Virus record (IMG/VR): IMGVR_UViG_3300029263_001577
Location: 1 to 36,530 of that record
Strand: one strand, 5' to 3'
Source: a virus
Length of the DNA: 36,530 nt
Shown here: in pieces, positions 1 to 8,453 of the stretch
Position numbering within the stretch: position 1 is the stretch's first letter
How the letters are laid out: the number at the start of each line of letters is the position of its first letter
Program-made: the position numbers and the translations under genes
Notes under the pieces: model-generated
The model's database searches: none
What the model saw: only the letters and a program-made list of their open reading frames with translations
Told to the model about the DNA's origin: nothing

Positions 1-183
1 ATCGCTTTAAAACCTTTAAATAGACGATGCTCCGATTAAGGCCTTAGGCTAACATTTACCCTAAAGATACCCAACCATTATCAAGCTTTATGCAGCGCAA
101 AAAAATCAGACAGTATATAATCTCGTCCGAGATCTAACATCACTTTTAATGCACCCACTTAATACGATAAGTCCTACACATTA
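1..183. other. host flank upstream of dusA
   Basis: No convincing gene is seen. This is the 5' flank of the interrupted dusA gene. A TATAAT hexamer at 116-121 could be the -10 element of the dusA promoter, but no good -35 element was found at the right distance. Confidence 0.5.
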
Positions 184-270
184 ATGACCATAGCTAAAGA
201 TACGCTAAACCGTCGTTTCACGGTTGCACCCATGATGGATTGGACCTATAAACAACAATATATCATATAA
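184..270 (+). pseudogene. dusA: dusA 5' fragment cut by prophage insertion
   Basis: The reading frame from ATG 184 encodes 28 residues. Residues 11-21 (RFTVAPMMDWT) match the conserved N-terminus of tRNA-dihydrouridine synthase A, which carries the flavin-binding VAPMxDWT block. After codon 21 the similarity stops and a TAA follows at 268-270, inside prophage DNA. DusA reduces uridines in the D-loop of tRNAs. The remainder of the gene should lie beyond the right end of the window, where a phage-supplied 5' end would restore the reading frame. That the 5' end of dusA is a common integration target is established knowledge; its use here is inferred from this junction. Confidence 0.85.
217..249 (+). 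other. attL, prophage attachment site inside dusA
   Basis: dusA identity ends within this stretch, around the codons for PMMDWT (229-246). The crossover must lie inside the conserved segment, because dusA is recreated at the other end in such elements. The exact core cannot be fixed without attR, which is outside the window. Confidence 0.7.
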
Positions 271-312
271 TTCAATAAGTTAAGAACAAAAACAAAGGCA
301 GAGGTGTACTAT

Positions 313-341
313 AGGCGAACCGCTGCAAAAAAACATAAGCA
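313..341 (+). repeat. direct repeat, left copy of the HTH gene 3' end
   Basis: This stretch is nearly identical (two differences in about 29 bases) to 1247-1276, which encodes the last residues (RRTAAKKI) and stop of the HTH gene ending at 1273. Here the frame is broken, so it is a fragment. The two copies flank the ArdC-like/HTH module, which suggests the module arrived or was duplicated as a unit. Confidence 0.7.
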
Positions 342-414
342 TCACCCACCCCTCCTCCATAACAACCCAAAAAACAAATCCCAACCAAAAAAATAAAAAT
401 ATTTTAGTTTTTTC

Positions 415-443
415 TTTATTTACTAAAATATTTTTAGTATTAT
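415..443 (+). promoter_or_regulatory. promoter and inverted-repeat operator of the left accessory operon
   Basis: TTTATT (415-420) and TATTAT (438-443) are 17 bases apart, a sigma70-type arrangement facing the ArdC-like gene. A perfect 13-base inverted repeat (395-407 with 423-435, arm CTAAAATATTTTT) straddles the -35 element and fills the spacer. It is a plausible operator for the HTH protein of the same operon. The rest of 271-493 holds only the 313-341 repeat and AT-rich DNA. Confidence 0.5.
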
Positions 444-493
444 TACATACAGAGGTTAGGGAATGGCTCTAGCCCAGATCAAAGGTGATTATT

Positions 494-769
494 ATGAACA
501 ACTTCAACGCAACTACATCTAACCCTTATTCTGCAAACAACCAAGAACACCTAGAAGGCCACAAAGAAGAATTCGGCCTAACATCTAACGAATGGGCAGG
601 CTTCCACCAATGGAAAGAAGAAGGCCGCAAAGTTAAGAAAGGCGCCAAAGGCTGCAAAATATTTATGGTTTGCGACAAAAAAGAAGTAGCCAAAAATGGC
701 GAAGAAAAGAAAAAGAAGGTGCTAAAATCGTTATACGTTTTTAACAAAGACCATACAGAAGAAATCTAA
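494..769 (+). CDS. ArdC N-terminal-domain protein (ssDNA-binding, antirestriction-like)
   Basis: 91 residues. The block WAGFHQWKEEGRKVKKGAKG (about residues 34-53) and the closing YVFNKDHTEEI correspond to the N-terminal ssDNA-binding domain of ArdC-type antirestriction proteins and plasmid/phage relatives. In full ArdC proteins a metalloprotease-like domain follows; here the protein stops at the domain boundary. ATG 494 is chosen because AAGGTG lies 6 bases upstream, although GTG 485 is also in frame. It is the first gene of a three-gene operon next to attL, a typical place for host-defence-related cargo. The antirestriction role is inferred from the family; activity of the isolated domain is uncertain. 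Confidence 0.65.
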   Translation: MNNFNATTSNPYSANNQEHLEGHKEEFGLTSNEWAGFHQWKEEGRKVKKGAKGCKIFMVCDKKEVAKNGEEKKKKVLKSLYVFNKDHTEEI

Positions 770-777
770 ACAACAAA

Positions 778-801
778 GGGAGGGGCTACCCTCCCGCTTT
801 T
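778..801 (+). terminator. GC-rich hairpin, possible attenuator
   Basis: A 7-bp stem GGGAGGG/CCCTCCC (778-784 with 789-795) with a 4-base loop is followed by GCTTTTA. It sits between the ArdC-like gene and the next gene and could reduce downstream expression. The short T run makes it a weak terminator. Confidence 0.5.
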
Positions 802-812
802 AGGTGCTTATT

Positions 813-1085
813 ATGTACTATTTCATTGATAGCAAAGATCAGAGCGTGACCGCCTACCCAGATCTAGGCAAAGCGGCACGCGCCGCAATAGCAAAACTAA
901 ACGGAACAATACAACCAGGTGACGATCCCGTTAAAGCAGCCAGAACACTATTAAACGACAGAGGTATAATTACCAACCTATCCGGCGCATTTGACTCTAT
1001 AGCAGCCAGCGATGATACCGCAGCACAAGAACTAGCTGCCGATTTTAGAGACGCAACAACCGCATTTTTCGAGAACAAAAAATGA
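813..1085 (+). CDS. hypothetical protein
   Basis: 90 residues from ATG 813, which follows TAGGTG at 801-806; an in-frame GTG at 804 is less likely. The protein is rich in Ala and Asp (an AARAAIAKL helix near residues 22-30) and has no motif I recognise. Its stop overlaps the start of the HTH gene (ATGA), so the two are probably translated together. Confidence 0.6.
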   Translation: MYYFIDSKDQSVTAYPDLGKAARAAIAKLNGTIQPGDDPVKAARTLLNDRGIITNLSGAFDSIAASDDTAAQELAADFRDATTAFFENKK

Positions 1086-1273
1086 AACCCAGCGAAGCAG
1101 TAAAACAAGCAGGTTTAAAAAGCCTTACAGAATTTGCAGACATAACCGGCGAATCAGTACAAACACTAAACAACTGGTTTAAGTCATACCCTCGCCGGTT
1201 TGAGCTAATACTAAAGGGCGTCATTGCAGAAAGAGAGCAAAAACAGAGGCGAACCGCAGCAAAAAAAATATAA
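1082..1273 (+). CDS. small Cro-like helix-turn-helix protein
   Basis: 63 residues. SLTEFADITGESVQTLNNWF (about residues 15-34) reads as a Cro/XRE-type helix-turn-helix of the kind found in many short phage regulators. It is coupled by an ATGA overlap to the upstream gene and is the last gene of the operon. A likely role is autoregulation through the inverted repeat at 395-435; that is inference. The 3' end is duplicated at 313-341. Confidence 0.6.
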   Translation: MKPSEAVKQAGLKSLTEFADITGESVQTLNNWFKSYPRRFELILKGVIAEREQKQRRTAAKKI

Positions 1274-1276
1274 GCA
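1247..1276 (+). repeat. direct repeat, right copy
   Basis: Intact counterpart of 313-341. It lies at the 3' end of the HTH gene and just before the convergent end of the late operon. Confidence 0.7.
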
Positions 1277-1292
1277 CACGAAGAGATGTTTT

Positions 1293-2747
1293 TTAAGCTA
1301 CCACGCCATATCCTTCAGGCAAAACAAATGCCAGCGACCATTTCCGCATATCGTAAGGTTGGCCAACCAAGGCAGGTATATTTGCAGCAGACTCCATCCC
1401 AACACCTTCCTTATATTCATAATTGTAAGGCGCTATATCTCCATTACCATCATTAACCCACCCGCAGCCACCCGCTCTAATGGTTGTTCCCCAACCCTCA
1501 CCTGCCGCATACCACACATAAGCATTTCCGTTAGGCTCCGATGATATTTCTATTTCAATAGTGTTTGAGCTTGCGACCGAAACGCTAACAATACCGATAC
1601 TTGTTGTTGAAAGACCATCCGTAACCTTGAATCCTTTTTTTGTTGAGTTTTGAATGACTGCGTATCCATCGTATACGTCATCATCTAATGAAATTGCATT
1701 AGTATTATATTGAACACTGATTATTGTACCGGATCTCGTTATAGAAATAGGCCTCAATGCCTCAAATTCTATTTTATTAACTAAAATATCAACAAGGGCT
1801 CGACCAAACCAACAGCCTAGATTTCTTGTCCCATTTGCTGATAAATGCGTCCCTTTGTCTGTTACAGGGTAAACGTTTGAAACAATGTAGGCGTTAGATG
1901 TTTCTTCCGACATTTCGTACTGCGCCATTTGAACAGGCAGGTCAGGGTCGCCATTTACGTCCTTGTCTAGCGCGTTACCCCAAACAGCTTGGGTCTGATA
2001 GTTCAGCCAGATAGGGCTATCTGTTTGTCCTAATATGGCTTTTATGTCAGCCGTATAGTCAGATTCAAGTTGCGCAAGCTTTGCTTTGTATATCGCCCTT
2101 GTTGTTGACGCTGCTCTATCGCTCTCGCCTTGCATCCATATTACCGCAATAACTCCTATGGATTGTCCTGCTGCATCAGCCAAGCCTTTAACCTGTGACA
2201 AATATGTTTCAAATACCCCGTAGCGGTACGGATCGTCAGCATAATCCTTACTTAGTTGATCTATGCTAGATCCGCTATTGCCGACACAGTTGGTCAAAAT
2301 GTACTTATCGCTATCAAACCCGTATTTATCATAAATAGCTTCAGCTAGCATGTTTACTGCCGAGTAATTAACCTTTTCCCCCATCACTCCTTCTGAGGCA
2401 GGCAGTGATGCAAGAGACTCATCAGATACAGGATGCTCTACTCCTGGCATATCATTAGTTCCCGCCAACGAATTAAATTGAGCGTTACCACGAGTTATAA
2501 ATGTTGGAACATCGTCAACCTTTGCTGTAACCGACTCTCCATACATTAAAGTGTTTGCGGCACAGGTTTTAGTTAATGATGGAAACGCTTGATACCCTTT
2601 TGAAAGCGACTGACCTGCAACCAAAACAATATTTATATCATATTTTAATGGACTCTCATCTCCAACTATGCCCGAAGACACCCTCCCCGCTCGATTAACA
2701 AACGCATTTTCAATTGAGCTATTAATCGGTTGATTAATAAATTTCAT
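1293..2747 (-). CDS. tail-tip SGNH esterase (sialate O-acetylesterase-like)
   Basis: 484 residues. The SGNH-type blocks are in order: VAGQS at about 43-47 (nucleophile region), GNSG near 156-159, WMQGESD at 204-210 (the QGE signature of sialate O-acetylesterase/acetylxylan esterase-like proteins) and KGTHLS with a probable catalytic His at 301. The C-terminal 170 residues are beta-rich and have no family I recognise. As the last gene of the late operon it is placed like a receptor-binding protein or tail spike that deacetylates surface polysaccharide. Start ATG 2747 has AAGGGG upstream. Esterase activity and substrate are inferred. Confidence 0.75.
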   Translation of the reverse strand: MKFINQPINSSIENAFVNRAGRVSSGIVGDESPLKYDINIVLVAGQSLSKGYQAFPSLTKTCAANTLMYGESVTAKVDDVPTFITRGNAQFNSLAGTNDMPGVEHPVSDESLASLPASEGVMGEKVNYSAVNMLAEAIYDKYGFDSDKYILTNCVGNSGSSIDQLSKDYADDPYRYGVFETYLSQVKGLADAAGQSIGVIAVIWMQGESDRAASTTRAIYKAKLAQLESDYTADIKAILGQTDSPIWLNYQTQAVWGNALDKDVNGDPDLPVQMAQYEMSEETSNAYIVSNVYPVTDKGTHLSANGTRNLGCWFGRALVDILVNKIEFEALRPISITRSGTIISVQYNTNAISLDDDVYDGYAVIQNSTKKGFKVTDGLSTTSIGIVSVSVASSNTIEIEISSEPNGNAYVWYAAGEGWGTTIRAGGCGWVNDGNGDIAPYNYEYKEGVGMESAANIPALVGQPYDMRKWSLAFVLPEGYGVVA

Positions 2748-2756
2748 AGCCGCCCC

Positions 2757-3041
2757 TTATTTATCAATCGGGATAAGAATATCTTCATCCGCGCGCACCC
2801 AGACAACACCTTGCAGCAACGCTTGATTTGCTGTATCCATTCGACCGTAAAATCCGTAAGGAGGGACGCGCTTACCGGAAACATAACCCTCCTCAGCTGG
2901 GTCTATTTCTGGTTTTGTTGCAGCATTAACAACGTATAACATGTTGTTAGATACTGGATTCTGCATCGAGAAATCTTGCTCTGCCGTCGCTGCCTGCGTC
3001 CAATCGCTTGCTAAAACAGTTAGCATTGTTGTTTCTGACAT
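2757..3041 (-). CDS. small tail protein, unknown function
   Basis: 94 residues, immediately upstream of the esterase gene (about 9 bases apart) and downstream of a terminator hairpin. The C-terminal half (KRVPPYGFYGRMDTAN...VVWVRADEDILIPI) looks like a compact beta domain. It may be a tail-fibre accessory or capping domain, but I do not recognise the family. Confidence 0.6.
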   Translation of the reverse strand: MSETTMLTVLASDWTQAATAEQDFSMQNPVSNNMLYVVNAATKPEIDPAEEGYVSGKRVPPYGFYGRMDTANQALLQGVVWVRADEDILIPIDK

Positions 3042-3054
3042 GTTTTTTACTCCA

Positions 3055-3092
3055 TAAAAAAACCGGCAACGCGTTAACGCTGCCGGTTTATA
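3055..3092 (-). terminator. intrinsic terminator after the 346-aa tail gene
   Basis: Stem AAACCGGCA/TGCCGGTTT (3060-3068 with 3081-3089) encloses the palindrome GCGTTAACGC. On the minus strand it is followed by a T run. Confidence 0.8.
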
Positions 3093-3115
3093 TTTTGTGT
3101 TTTGTCTATTTTAAA

Positions 3116-4156
3116 TCACAACAAACCATCGCGGGTATAGTTGCTGACCTTCTCTTTTACTACGCCGCTTGTGTTAACAATAACGCTCTGTCCAAGCACA
3201 TCAACACTACCATCGGCCTGCAGTTTTGTAATCATTGTATTGCCGTTTTCTAGTGCATTTAGCTCATATCTATTACCCAAGCCATCGCACATCTCTATCC
3301 GTGACGGCGGGTTGTATTTGTAGCCGTCAGCCGCATCAGGATCGTACTCACTTGCTTGGAATTTACCATTAATCACGGCGAGGGAGGTTATATCGTCTGA
3401 TGGCCATTCGGTTTCTAAAAGAAGATCTTCAGGGGATGGGTTGCAGTAGTCCGCGCCAGAGCCTCCACACTCAAACTTAAAGACATTATAAGATCGAATT
3501 GAATAAGAATCAGGGTATGCCGGATTTACCATTTTTCTATCATAGTAATCAACACTCACCCACGACCGATTATTAGCAATCCCCCCAGGCCCGCCGCTAC
3601 CTCTAAGATACCAATCCCCCGACCAATGAAAACCATCAATTACAACCTGCGACCTACCAGCGGCATGAGCCCCACCTTCCGTTGGATATACCGGGTTGGC
3701 ATAATACGCCCCATTTCCCCAGTAATACCCTGGCTGGTATGTAGAATCTACCGGCGGCGTATTCGCATCATCCCACCCTGTAGGCGCTTGATATTCTTGC
3801 CCTGGCATGGGCGCAAGGTCTAGCTGTATTTTGTCGCCGGTTGCGCAATCGTAGCCTTCAAACTCATCCGCTTTATCACCTTCCTCTAAATCGTCAGTGA
3901 TTGTTTTGTAGTTGCGTTCTTTTGTTTGCGAGCCGCTATCGTCCGGCGTTTCCGTAGAGGCTTCATCCGGCAGTTCGCCGCTATTGGATTCGATATCGCC
4001 GTTTGAGTTATAAAAGGCAACGCCACGCGTTTTACCGATCGCCGCTTTTTTATTTGCAGGACTTAGGCGCCCATCCTCTTCGATAGCGGTTTTTGCTATA
4101 CGCCGCACCGCTTGCACGATGCGTTGGTTATTAGCTTCTACGCTTTTTTTTGTCAT
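3116..4156 (-). CDS. tail-tip/fibre protein, unknown family
   Basis: 346 residues. The N-terminus (about 1-45) is a basic helix, followed by an acidic, low-complexity linker (about 60-105). A central region rich in Gly, Tyr and Trp (about 130-200) and a C-terminal beta-rich part follow. No catalytic motif is visible. Its place between the hub-like protein and the esterase suggests a structural part of the tail tip or fibre shaft. Confidence 0.6.
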   Translation of the reverse strand: MTKKSVEANNQRIVQAVRRIAKTAIEEDGRLSPANKKAAIGKTRGVAFYNSNGDIESNSGELPDEASTETPDDSGSQTKERNYKTITDDLEEGDKADEFEGYDCATGDKIQLDLAPMPGQEYQAPTGWDDANTPPVDSTYQPGYYWGNGAYYANPVYPTEGGAHAAGRSQVVIDGFHWSGDWYLRGSGGPGGIANNRSWVSVDYYDRKMVNPAYPDSYSIRSYNVFKFECGGSGADYCNPSPEDLLLETEWPSDDITSLAVINGKFQASEYDPDAADGYKYNPPSRIEMCDGLGNRYELNALENGNTMITKLQADGSVDVLGQSVIVNTSGVVKEKVSNYTRDGLL

Positions 4157-4165
4157 AGATAACCT

Positions 4166-6064
4166 TTACACATGTGTGATTAACAACGGATCGTTTGGAA
4201 TGCTTATATCGTATGCCGCCACTCTTTCCGCCTCGCGCTCATCACGATCAATATCATCTATCGCGGGGGTATCAACTATAAATGCGGTTGGATACTGCTG
4301 TAGCGTAGACACCTGATCGTAATATTTGTAGTTGCTGATGTAGCCGGTCCAGCTCTCATCTAGCTGCCCAGCACCGTAGGCATTACCCAAATGCACGCCC
4401 AACCGGATTGTGCTGTTTGTTACTGCCTGATCCGCCACGTTTGGCTTAGCAGGATTAACAAGCGCCGTTTCTGTATAGCTGCCCGTTGCAGGCGCCCTGC
4501 TTAATACAAGCCGCCCTTTGGTTTGTCGCACGCCCGTGGCGCGATTAAACTCATGGGTGATGCTATACACGCGGCCAACACAATCAACCCGCCCATCGGC
4601 GAGTTGCAGGGTATGATGCGTATCAATGTCGGAAAAAACCTGTTTCGGCAGTTTAAAATCGACATAGTTTTTACGATGCGCTTGCAGTAGCTCGCGCTTG
4701 TACATTGTTAATACAATAGAGAGCACGTCATCAAACGCACTACGGCTACCGTAATCGGTACTTGTTGCATCGATGATCCAATCGCCGTTGGGTGACTGTA
4801 CTGCCCCGTCTGGCGGATCAGAGTAAACTTCTGCATCATCCCATTCATCATCTGCATAATCAGCGGTTACCCCGTGCGAACGATCCGACGATGGGACCTC
4901 GCCCCACACCTCAATACTTTCTGATGCTGTGAATGTTAGGCTGTATTTTTCGGTAATGGTTTGAGTAAAACGATTAGCTAGCGACCAGCTTGCAGAAACA
5001 GCATAGAGCTCTGGCGATGGGTTAACCCAACCTTGGCTTAGGCCATTCACCGTATACGCCCCAGTAGCAGGAATATCCTGATAGCTAACCGCGCCTTTAA
5101 GCTCCCAACCGGTTGATTCAATGGCGGACCGTATTAGGGTTTTTGGCACTAGAGGGTAGGGCTTAACCATGTAATCACCCCAGTAATCAACCCCCGGCGC
5201 TTCCCAATAATATTCCCGCTCACGATGACGCAAACGGGTATATCGGTATTCAACATCAACACTGATTTTATTAACTAGGCTTTTGGAGTCTTGCAGGGTA
5301 ACGCTTAGCATATCTTCTGATAAGTCGTTGCCTGTAAGCACTTTATCAACAGCGCCTACCGCCCACGGTACTAGGCGTATAACCCCGTACGCATCAACTT
5401 GTAGGCTTGCCATTCGAGTGCGCAGTAGATCGTTGGCGTAATCCTCGCCTTCAGCCTCTTCATCAAACAGATATTCGGACCACTCGCCACCAATGAGCGT
5501 ATCAATCTCATCACGGCTCATTTTATCCAGCTGCTTACTTAGCAATGTACTCGCTGCAATTTGGGTACGGCCCGTTTCAACAGAATAAGTTGGCGTCTCT
5601 ACCCACCCAGTAAACACTCTATCTGCAGATCCATCTGGCTGAATATAATCAATCGTCACTTTTTTATTAATAACCGCCAGCGGATCAACAACACCCGCCG
5701 GATTTTTAAGCACAAAACTTGCGGTTTTATTTTGCCCTTCCTGCCCTGTAACTATAACCGTGCCTGTAACGCGCGGCGTAACGTCAACACCATCAACCAA
5801 AACAACCGCCTCCCAGCGCCTGCTTTTTTTGGCAACATGCACATCTAGCGTCAACAACGACCGCGCCGGATATCGCGCACACACATCTACATCAAAACCA
5901 AGCAACGTTTGCGCGGAGTAAGCCGCTTTATACTGCACATCAACATCAAACGCTAACAGCTCAGCCGCCGCTTGCTTGGCCTGCACATTGGCATTAAACC
6001 CCAACAACCTAACCGCAGGCTGCTTTGGCTGCACGTTTACGTTAAAAGAGGTTAATACTGTCAT
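4166..6064 (-). CDS. putative tail hub protein with N-terminal repeats
   Basis: 632 residues. The first about 85 residues hold five degenerate copies of a roughly 16-residue unit, LLxFxVxVQxKxAxx (for example LLGFNANVQAKQAAAE and LLGFDVDVCARYPARS). A region resembling tail hub or baseplate proteins follows (VTGTVIVTGQ...VFTGWVETPTYSVETGRTQI, about 100-185), then a long beta-rich section. No lambda-like M, L, K, I or J gene is found, so this gene probably supplies the hub function. Its ATG overlaps the stop of the preceding gene (TAATG), indicating coupled translation. Confidence 0.55.
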   Translation of the reverse strand: MTVLTSFNVNVQPKQPAVRLLGFNANVQAKQAAAELLAFDVDVQYKAAYSAQTLLGFDVDVCARYPARSLLTLDVHVAKKSRRWEAVVLVDGVDVTPRVTGTVIVTGQEGQNKTASFVLKNPAGVVDPLAVINKKVTIDYIQPDGSADRVFTGWVETPTYSVETGRTQIAASTLLSKQLDKMSRDEIDTLIGGEWSEYLFDEEAEGEDYANDLLRTRMASLQVDAYGVIRLVPWAVGAVDKVLTGNDLSEDMLSVTLQDSKSLVNKISVDVEYRYTRLRHREREYYWEAPGVDYWGDYMVKPYPLVPKTLIRSAIESTGWELKGAVSYQDIPATGAYTVNGLSQGWVNPSPELYAVSASWSLANRFTQTITEKYSLTFTASESIEVWGEVPSSDRSHGVTADYADDEWDDAEVYSDPPDGAVQSPNGDWIIDATSTDYGSRSAFDDVLSIVLTMYKRELLQAHRKNYVDFKLPKQVFSDIDTHHTLQLADGRVDCVGRVYSITHEFNRATGVRQTKGRLVLSRAPATGSYTETALVNPAKPNVADQAVTNSTIRLGVHLGNAYGAGQLDESWTGYISNYKYYDQVSTLQQYPTAFIVDTPAIDDIDRDEREAERVAAYDISIPNDPLLITHV

Positions 6065-6501
6065 TAGGGTTTAACTCGCACTTGTACTGCTGAAACATCA
6101 ATTGTTAAATCGGACGCTATACCGACCACCGAGCGCGTATTTTCAAACCGCACATGCAACTCAACCGCACCGCTCTCGCCGGCCGTGATTGTAGTACCCA
6201 GCGACAACGGATCACCCGCCGTTGCAGAATCCAGACCTAGCAACGTAGTTGATAATTTAATTTCGCTTACACTTTGACCACCCACCGGATCACCATCCGC
6301 AGGCGTTAGCACAATGTTATCAACGCCCGGATTTGGATCAGCAACTACCTCATAATCACCTGTATCACTTTCATCCGCCTCAACATCAGCGAGGTAAAAA
6401 ACAAAGTCCTGCGCACCTTCACTATGATCAGTAAACGCAGCAACAGGCACACTCGAACCCACCGCCGTTGTACACGCGGCATCTGTATAAAGTTTTAACA
6501 T
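6064..6501 (-). CDS. small tail protein, beta-rich
   Basis: 145 residues, acidic, rich in Thr, Val and Asp, with a predicted all-beta character (for example GAVELHVRFENTRSVVG). It is the first gene after the tape measure gene, where lambda has M, but no similarity to gpM is visible. It could be a tail-tip connector or an Ig-like decoration domain. Confidence 0.55.
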   Translation of the reverse strand: MLKLYTDAACTTAVGSSVPVAAFTDHSEGAQDFVFYLADVEADESDTGDYEVVADPNPGVDNIVLTPADGDPVGGQSVSEIKLSTTLLGLDSATAGDPLSLGTTITAGESGAVELHVRFENTRSVVGIASDLTIDVSAVQVRVKP

Positions 6502-6530
6502 TGATAAATTCCGTAACGAAAATAAGACAC

Positions 6531-6553
6531 AAAAAAAAGCCCTAAAAAGGGCC
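6531..6553 (-). terminator. intrinsic terminator after the tape measure gene
   Basis: Stem GCCCT/AGGGC (6539-6543 with 6548-6552) and eight T on the minus strand. Confidence 0.8.
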
Positions 6554-6570
6554 TATATTTAAATCAAAAA

Positions 6571-8394
6571 CTACAAACCGGATGCAGCACCCTCTAACAA
6601 GCTAGCAATACTGCTCTCGAACTCATCCTTAGTTTCTGCCGTTATAGATAGGTTTTTGTTTTTACCCGGCACTGCCAGCTCTAACACAAACTTTTTGGTT
6701 GGGCCGTTTTGCTTTGACGCCCCTTGAATCGCTTGACGCTGAACCTCTAAATACTCCTCAACTTTTTTGGTCATCTCAGCCGAACTTTCAGATACCAGCG
6801 TAAGCTTATCGCCGTTTTCGCGGGTAACTTCTAGCAGCGACTTACCCCCTTCTTTACTATCCGCCGCACCACTTCTGCGAGAGTCTTTATCAGGATCTTT
6901 ATAATCAAGCCCTGCCTGTTCGCGCAGCAATAGCACAACATCCTTCATGCCCTGCAAATCATAATTAGAGGCCCAACCATAGTTTTTAGATGCCACATAA
7001 GACGCTTGCGCACGATCAATAAACTGCCCCGCAGCCTGAGCATTACCACCATCCAGCAACCGCTTTGCCGATTTAGCCTCAGACTCAAAATTAAAGTTGC
7101 GGTTATAATTTTTCGGCTTACTCTCATCTTCAGCAAAAAGCTTGCTGTATAAGCTTGTACCTTTCGCCCCACGGGACTTAGCCAACTGCAACGATTCTTT
7201 TTGGGCTTTTAAGCGCCGCTCTTCTAGCTCTGCAAGTTTTTTGGCTTCGATAACTTGCTGCTGCTGCGCCTCTCTGAATTTTTCCGCATCCGCCTGCGCT
7301 TTTTTCAGGCGCTCTTCGCGGGCATCCTCATCAGCACGAAGCTCTTTAAGGCGCGTCTTAACTTCCGATAGCTGTACCTCATACCCACTTCGGCCCCGAA
7401 CTCGACTTTTACTTAATTTACTTTCTAGCTCATTACGCTCTGCCAGCAATCGGTTGTACTCAATAACAGGCTCAGGATCGATATCATTTTTAAAATTACG
7501 AAACCCTTGCGCCAAAAGATCCATAACACCTTTAGTCGCATCGCCCGCCTTTGTTACTTTAGCCAAGCTTTCTGCTAGCTCATCAAAGTCTTGACCTAAG
7601 GTATCAACCGATCCCGCAAAACTCTCAGCCTCTCGCTGAGCGGCACCACCAAACTGCCCCGCTACCTTATCCAACAGCAGGCCTTGCGCTTCTAATAGCC
7701 GCCCACTTTCTGCCAGCGTTTTAATTTTTTCTTTCTCTTGCGCATTAAATGACACACCGGATCGGGTTAATGCAGACAATCCTTTTGTCGGCTCTTCTAG
7801 CGCTTTACCCAGCTGCAAAATTGATGATTTAGCCTCGCCACCTGTCACCGCCGCCATGTCTTGCGCCAAACTGATCGCGCGCGTGAACGTATCACCACTC
7901 ACCGATTTAAACGTCAACAGTATAGCTTGGGCATCACGAATCCCTTCTGTGCTTGCTAATGTACTACGTGCCACTGCCCGCGCATTCTGGTCTAATTGAT
8001 CAACCGTTTGCCCACTGGCATTTCCAGTTGATTTTAATAGCGCCTCTGTTCGCAATAATTGCCGCTCAGTCTCAGCAAGAACACCAACACCCTTACCAAT
8101 AACAACTGCAGAGCCAGCAATAGCCAAGCCCGCCGCAGTACCCGCTACGCCTACAGTTGCAAATCCTGCTGCAATACCACTTAACCGACTAGATACCCCA
8201 CCAAACGGGCCGTCTAAAACAGCTACAGCATTACTCGCACGCCTAAAGCCCGCTTCCATCTTACTTGTCTCAGCCCGCGCCATCTTTGCACGTTTACCAA
8301 ACTGCTGAACCTTATTTCCAGCTTGCGTCACATTTCGATCAAACGTGGATGTTTTTGCGCGCATCTCTATATCAAGCACTGCAACGTTTGTCAT
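6571..8394 (-). CDS. H: tail tape measure protein
   Basis: 607 residues. The N-terminus (about 1-110) is an amphipathic and Gly/Ala-rich hydrophobic segment (AAGFATVGVAGTAAGLAIAG). It is followed by the block typical of lambda-family tape measure proteins: ARAVARSTL, ILLTFKSVSGDTF, GRLLEAQGLLLDKVAGQFGG, FAGSVDTLGQDFDEL (about 140-275). A long charged coiled coil follows (about 300-420). The protein sets tail length and is ejected into the cell with the DNA. It lies downstream of the chaperone genes as expected, but two inserted cargo units separate it from them. Confidence 0.85.
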   Translation of the reverse strand: MTNVAVLDIEMRAKTSTFDRNVTQAGNKVQQFGKRAKMARAETSKMEAGFRRASNAVAVLDGPFGGVSSRLSGIAAGFATVGVAGTAAGLAIAGSAVVIGKGVGVLAETERQLLRTEALLKSTGNASGQTVDQLDQNARAVARSTLASTEGIRDAQAILLTFKSVSGDTFTRAISLAQDMAAVTGGEAKSSILQLGKALEEPTKGLSALTRSGVSFNAQEKEKIKTLAESGRLLEAQGLLLDKVAGQFGGAAQREAESFAGSVDTLGQDFDELAESLAKVTKAGDATKGVMDLLAQGFRNFKNDIDPEPVIEYNRLLAERNELESKLSKSRVRGRSGYEVQLSEVKTRLKELRADEDAREERLKKAQADAEKFREAQQQQVIEAKKLAELEERRLKAQKESLQLAKSRGAKGTSLYSKLFAEDESKPKNYNRNFNFESEAKSAKRLLDGGNAQAAGQFIDRAQASYVASKNYGWASNYDLQGMKDVVLLLREQAGLDYKDPDKDSRRSGAADSKEGGKSLLEVTRENGDKLTLVSESSAEMTKKVEEYLEVQRQAIQGASKQNGPTKKFVLELAVPGKNKNLSITAETKDEFESSIASLLEGAASGL

Positions 8395-8410
8395 ACCAAA
8401 CCCCAGACAT

Positions 8411-8438
8411 AAAAAAACCCGCTAATAAGCGGGTTTTA
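8411..8438 (-). terminator. intrinsic terminator after the Rha-ORF6N gene
   Basis: Stem AAACCCGCT/AGCGGGTTT followed by seven T on the minus strand. It isolates the regulatory cargo gene from the tape measure gene downstream. Confidence 0.85.
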
Positions 8439-8453
8439 TCTATTAAAATTTTA

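Noticed and set aside
7142-7594. Plus-strand ORF opposite the tape measure gene
   Set aside because: A Ser/Arg-rich shadow of the coiled-coil codons on the other strand; no ribosome site or promoter.
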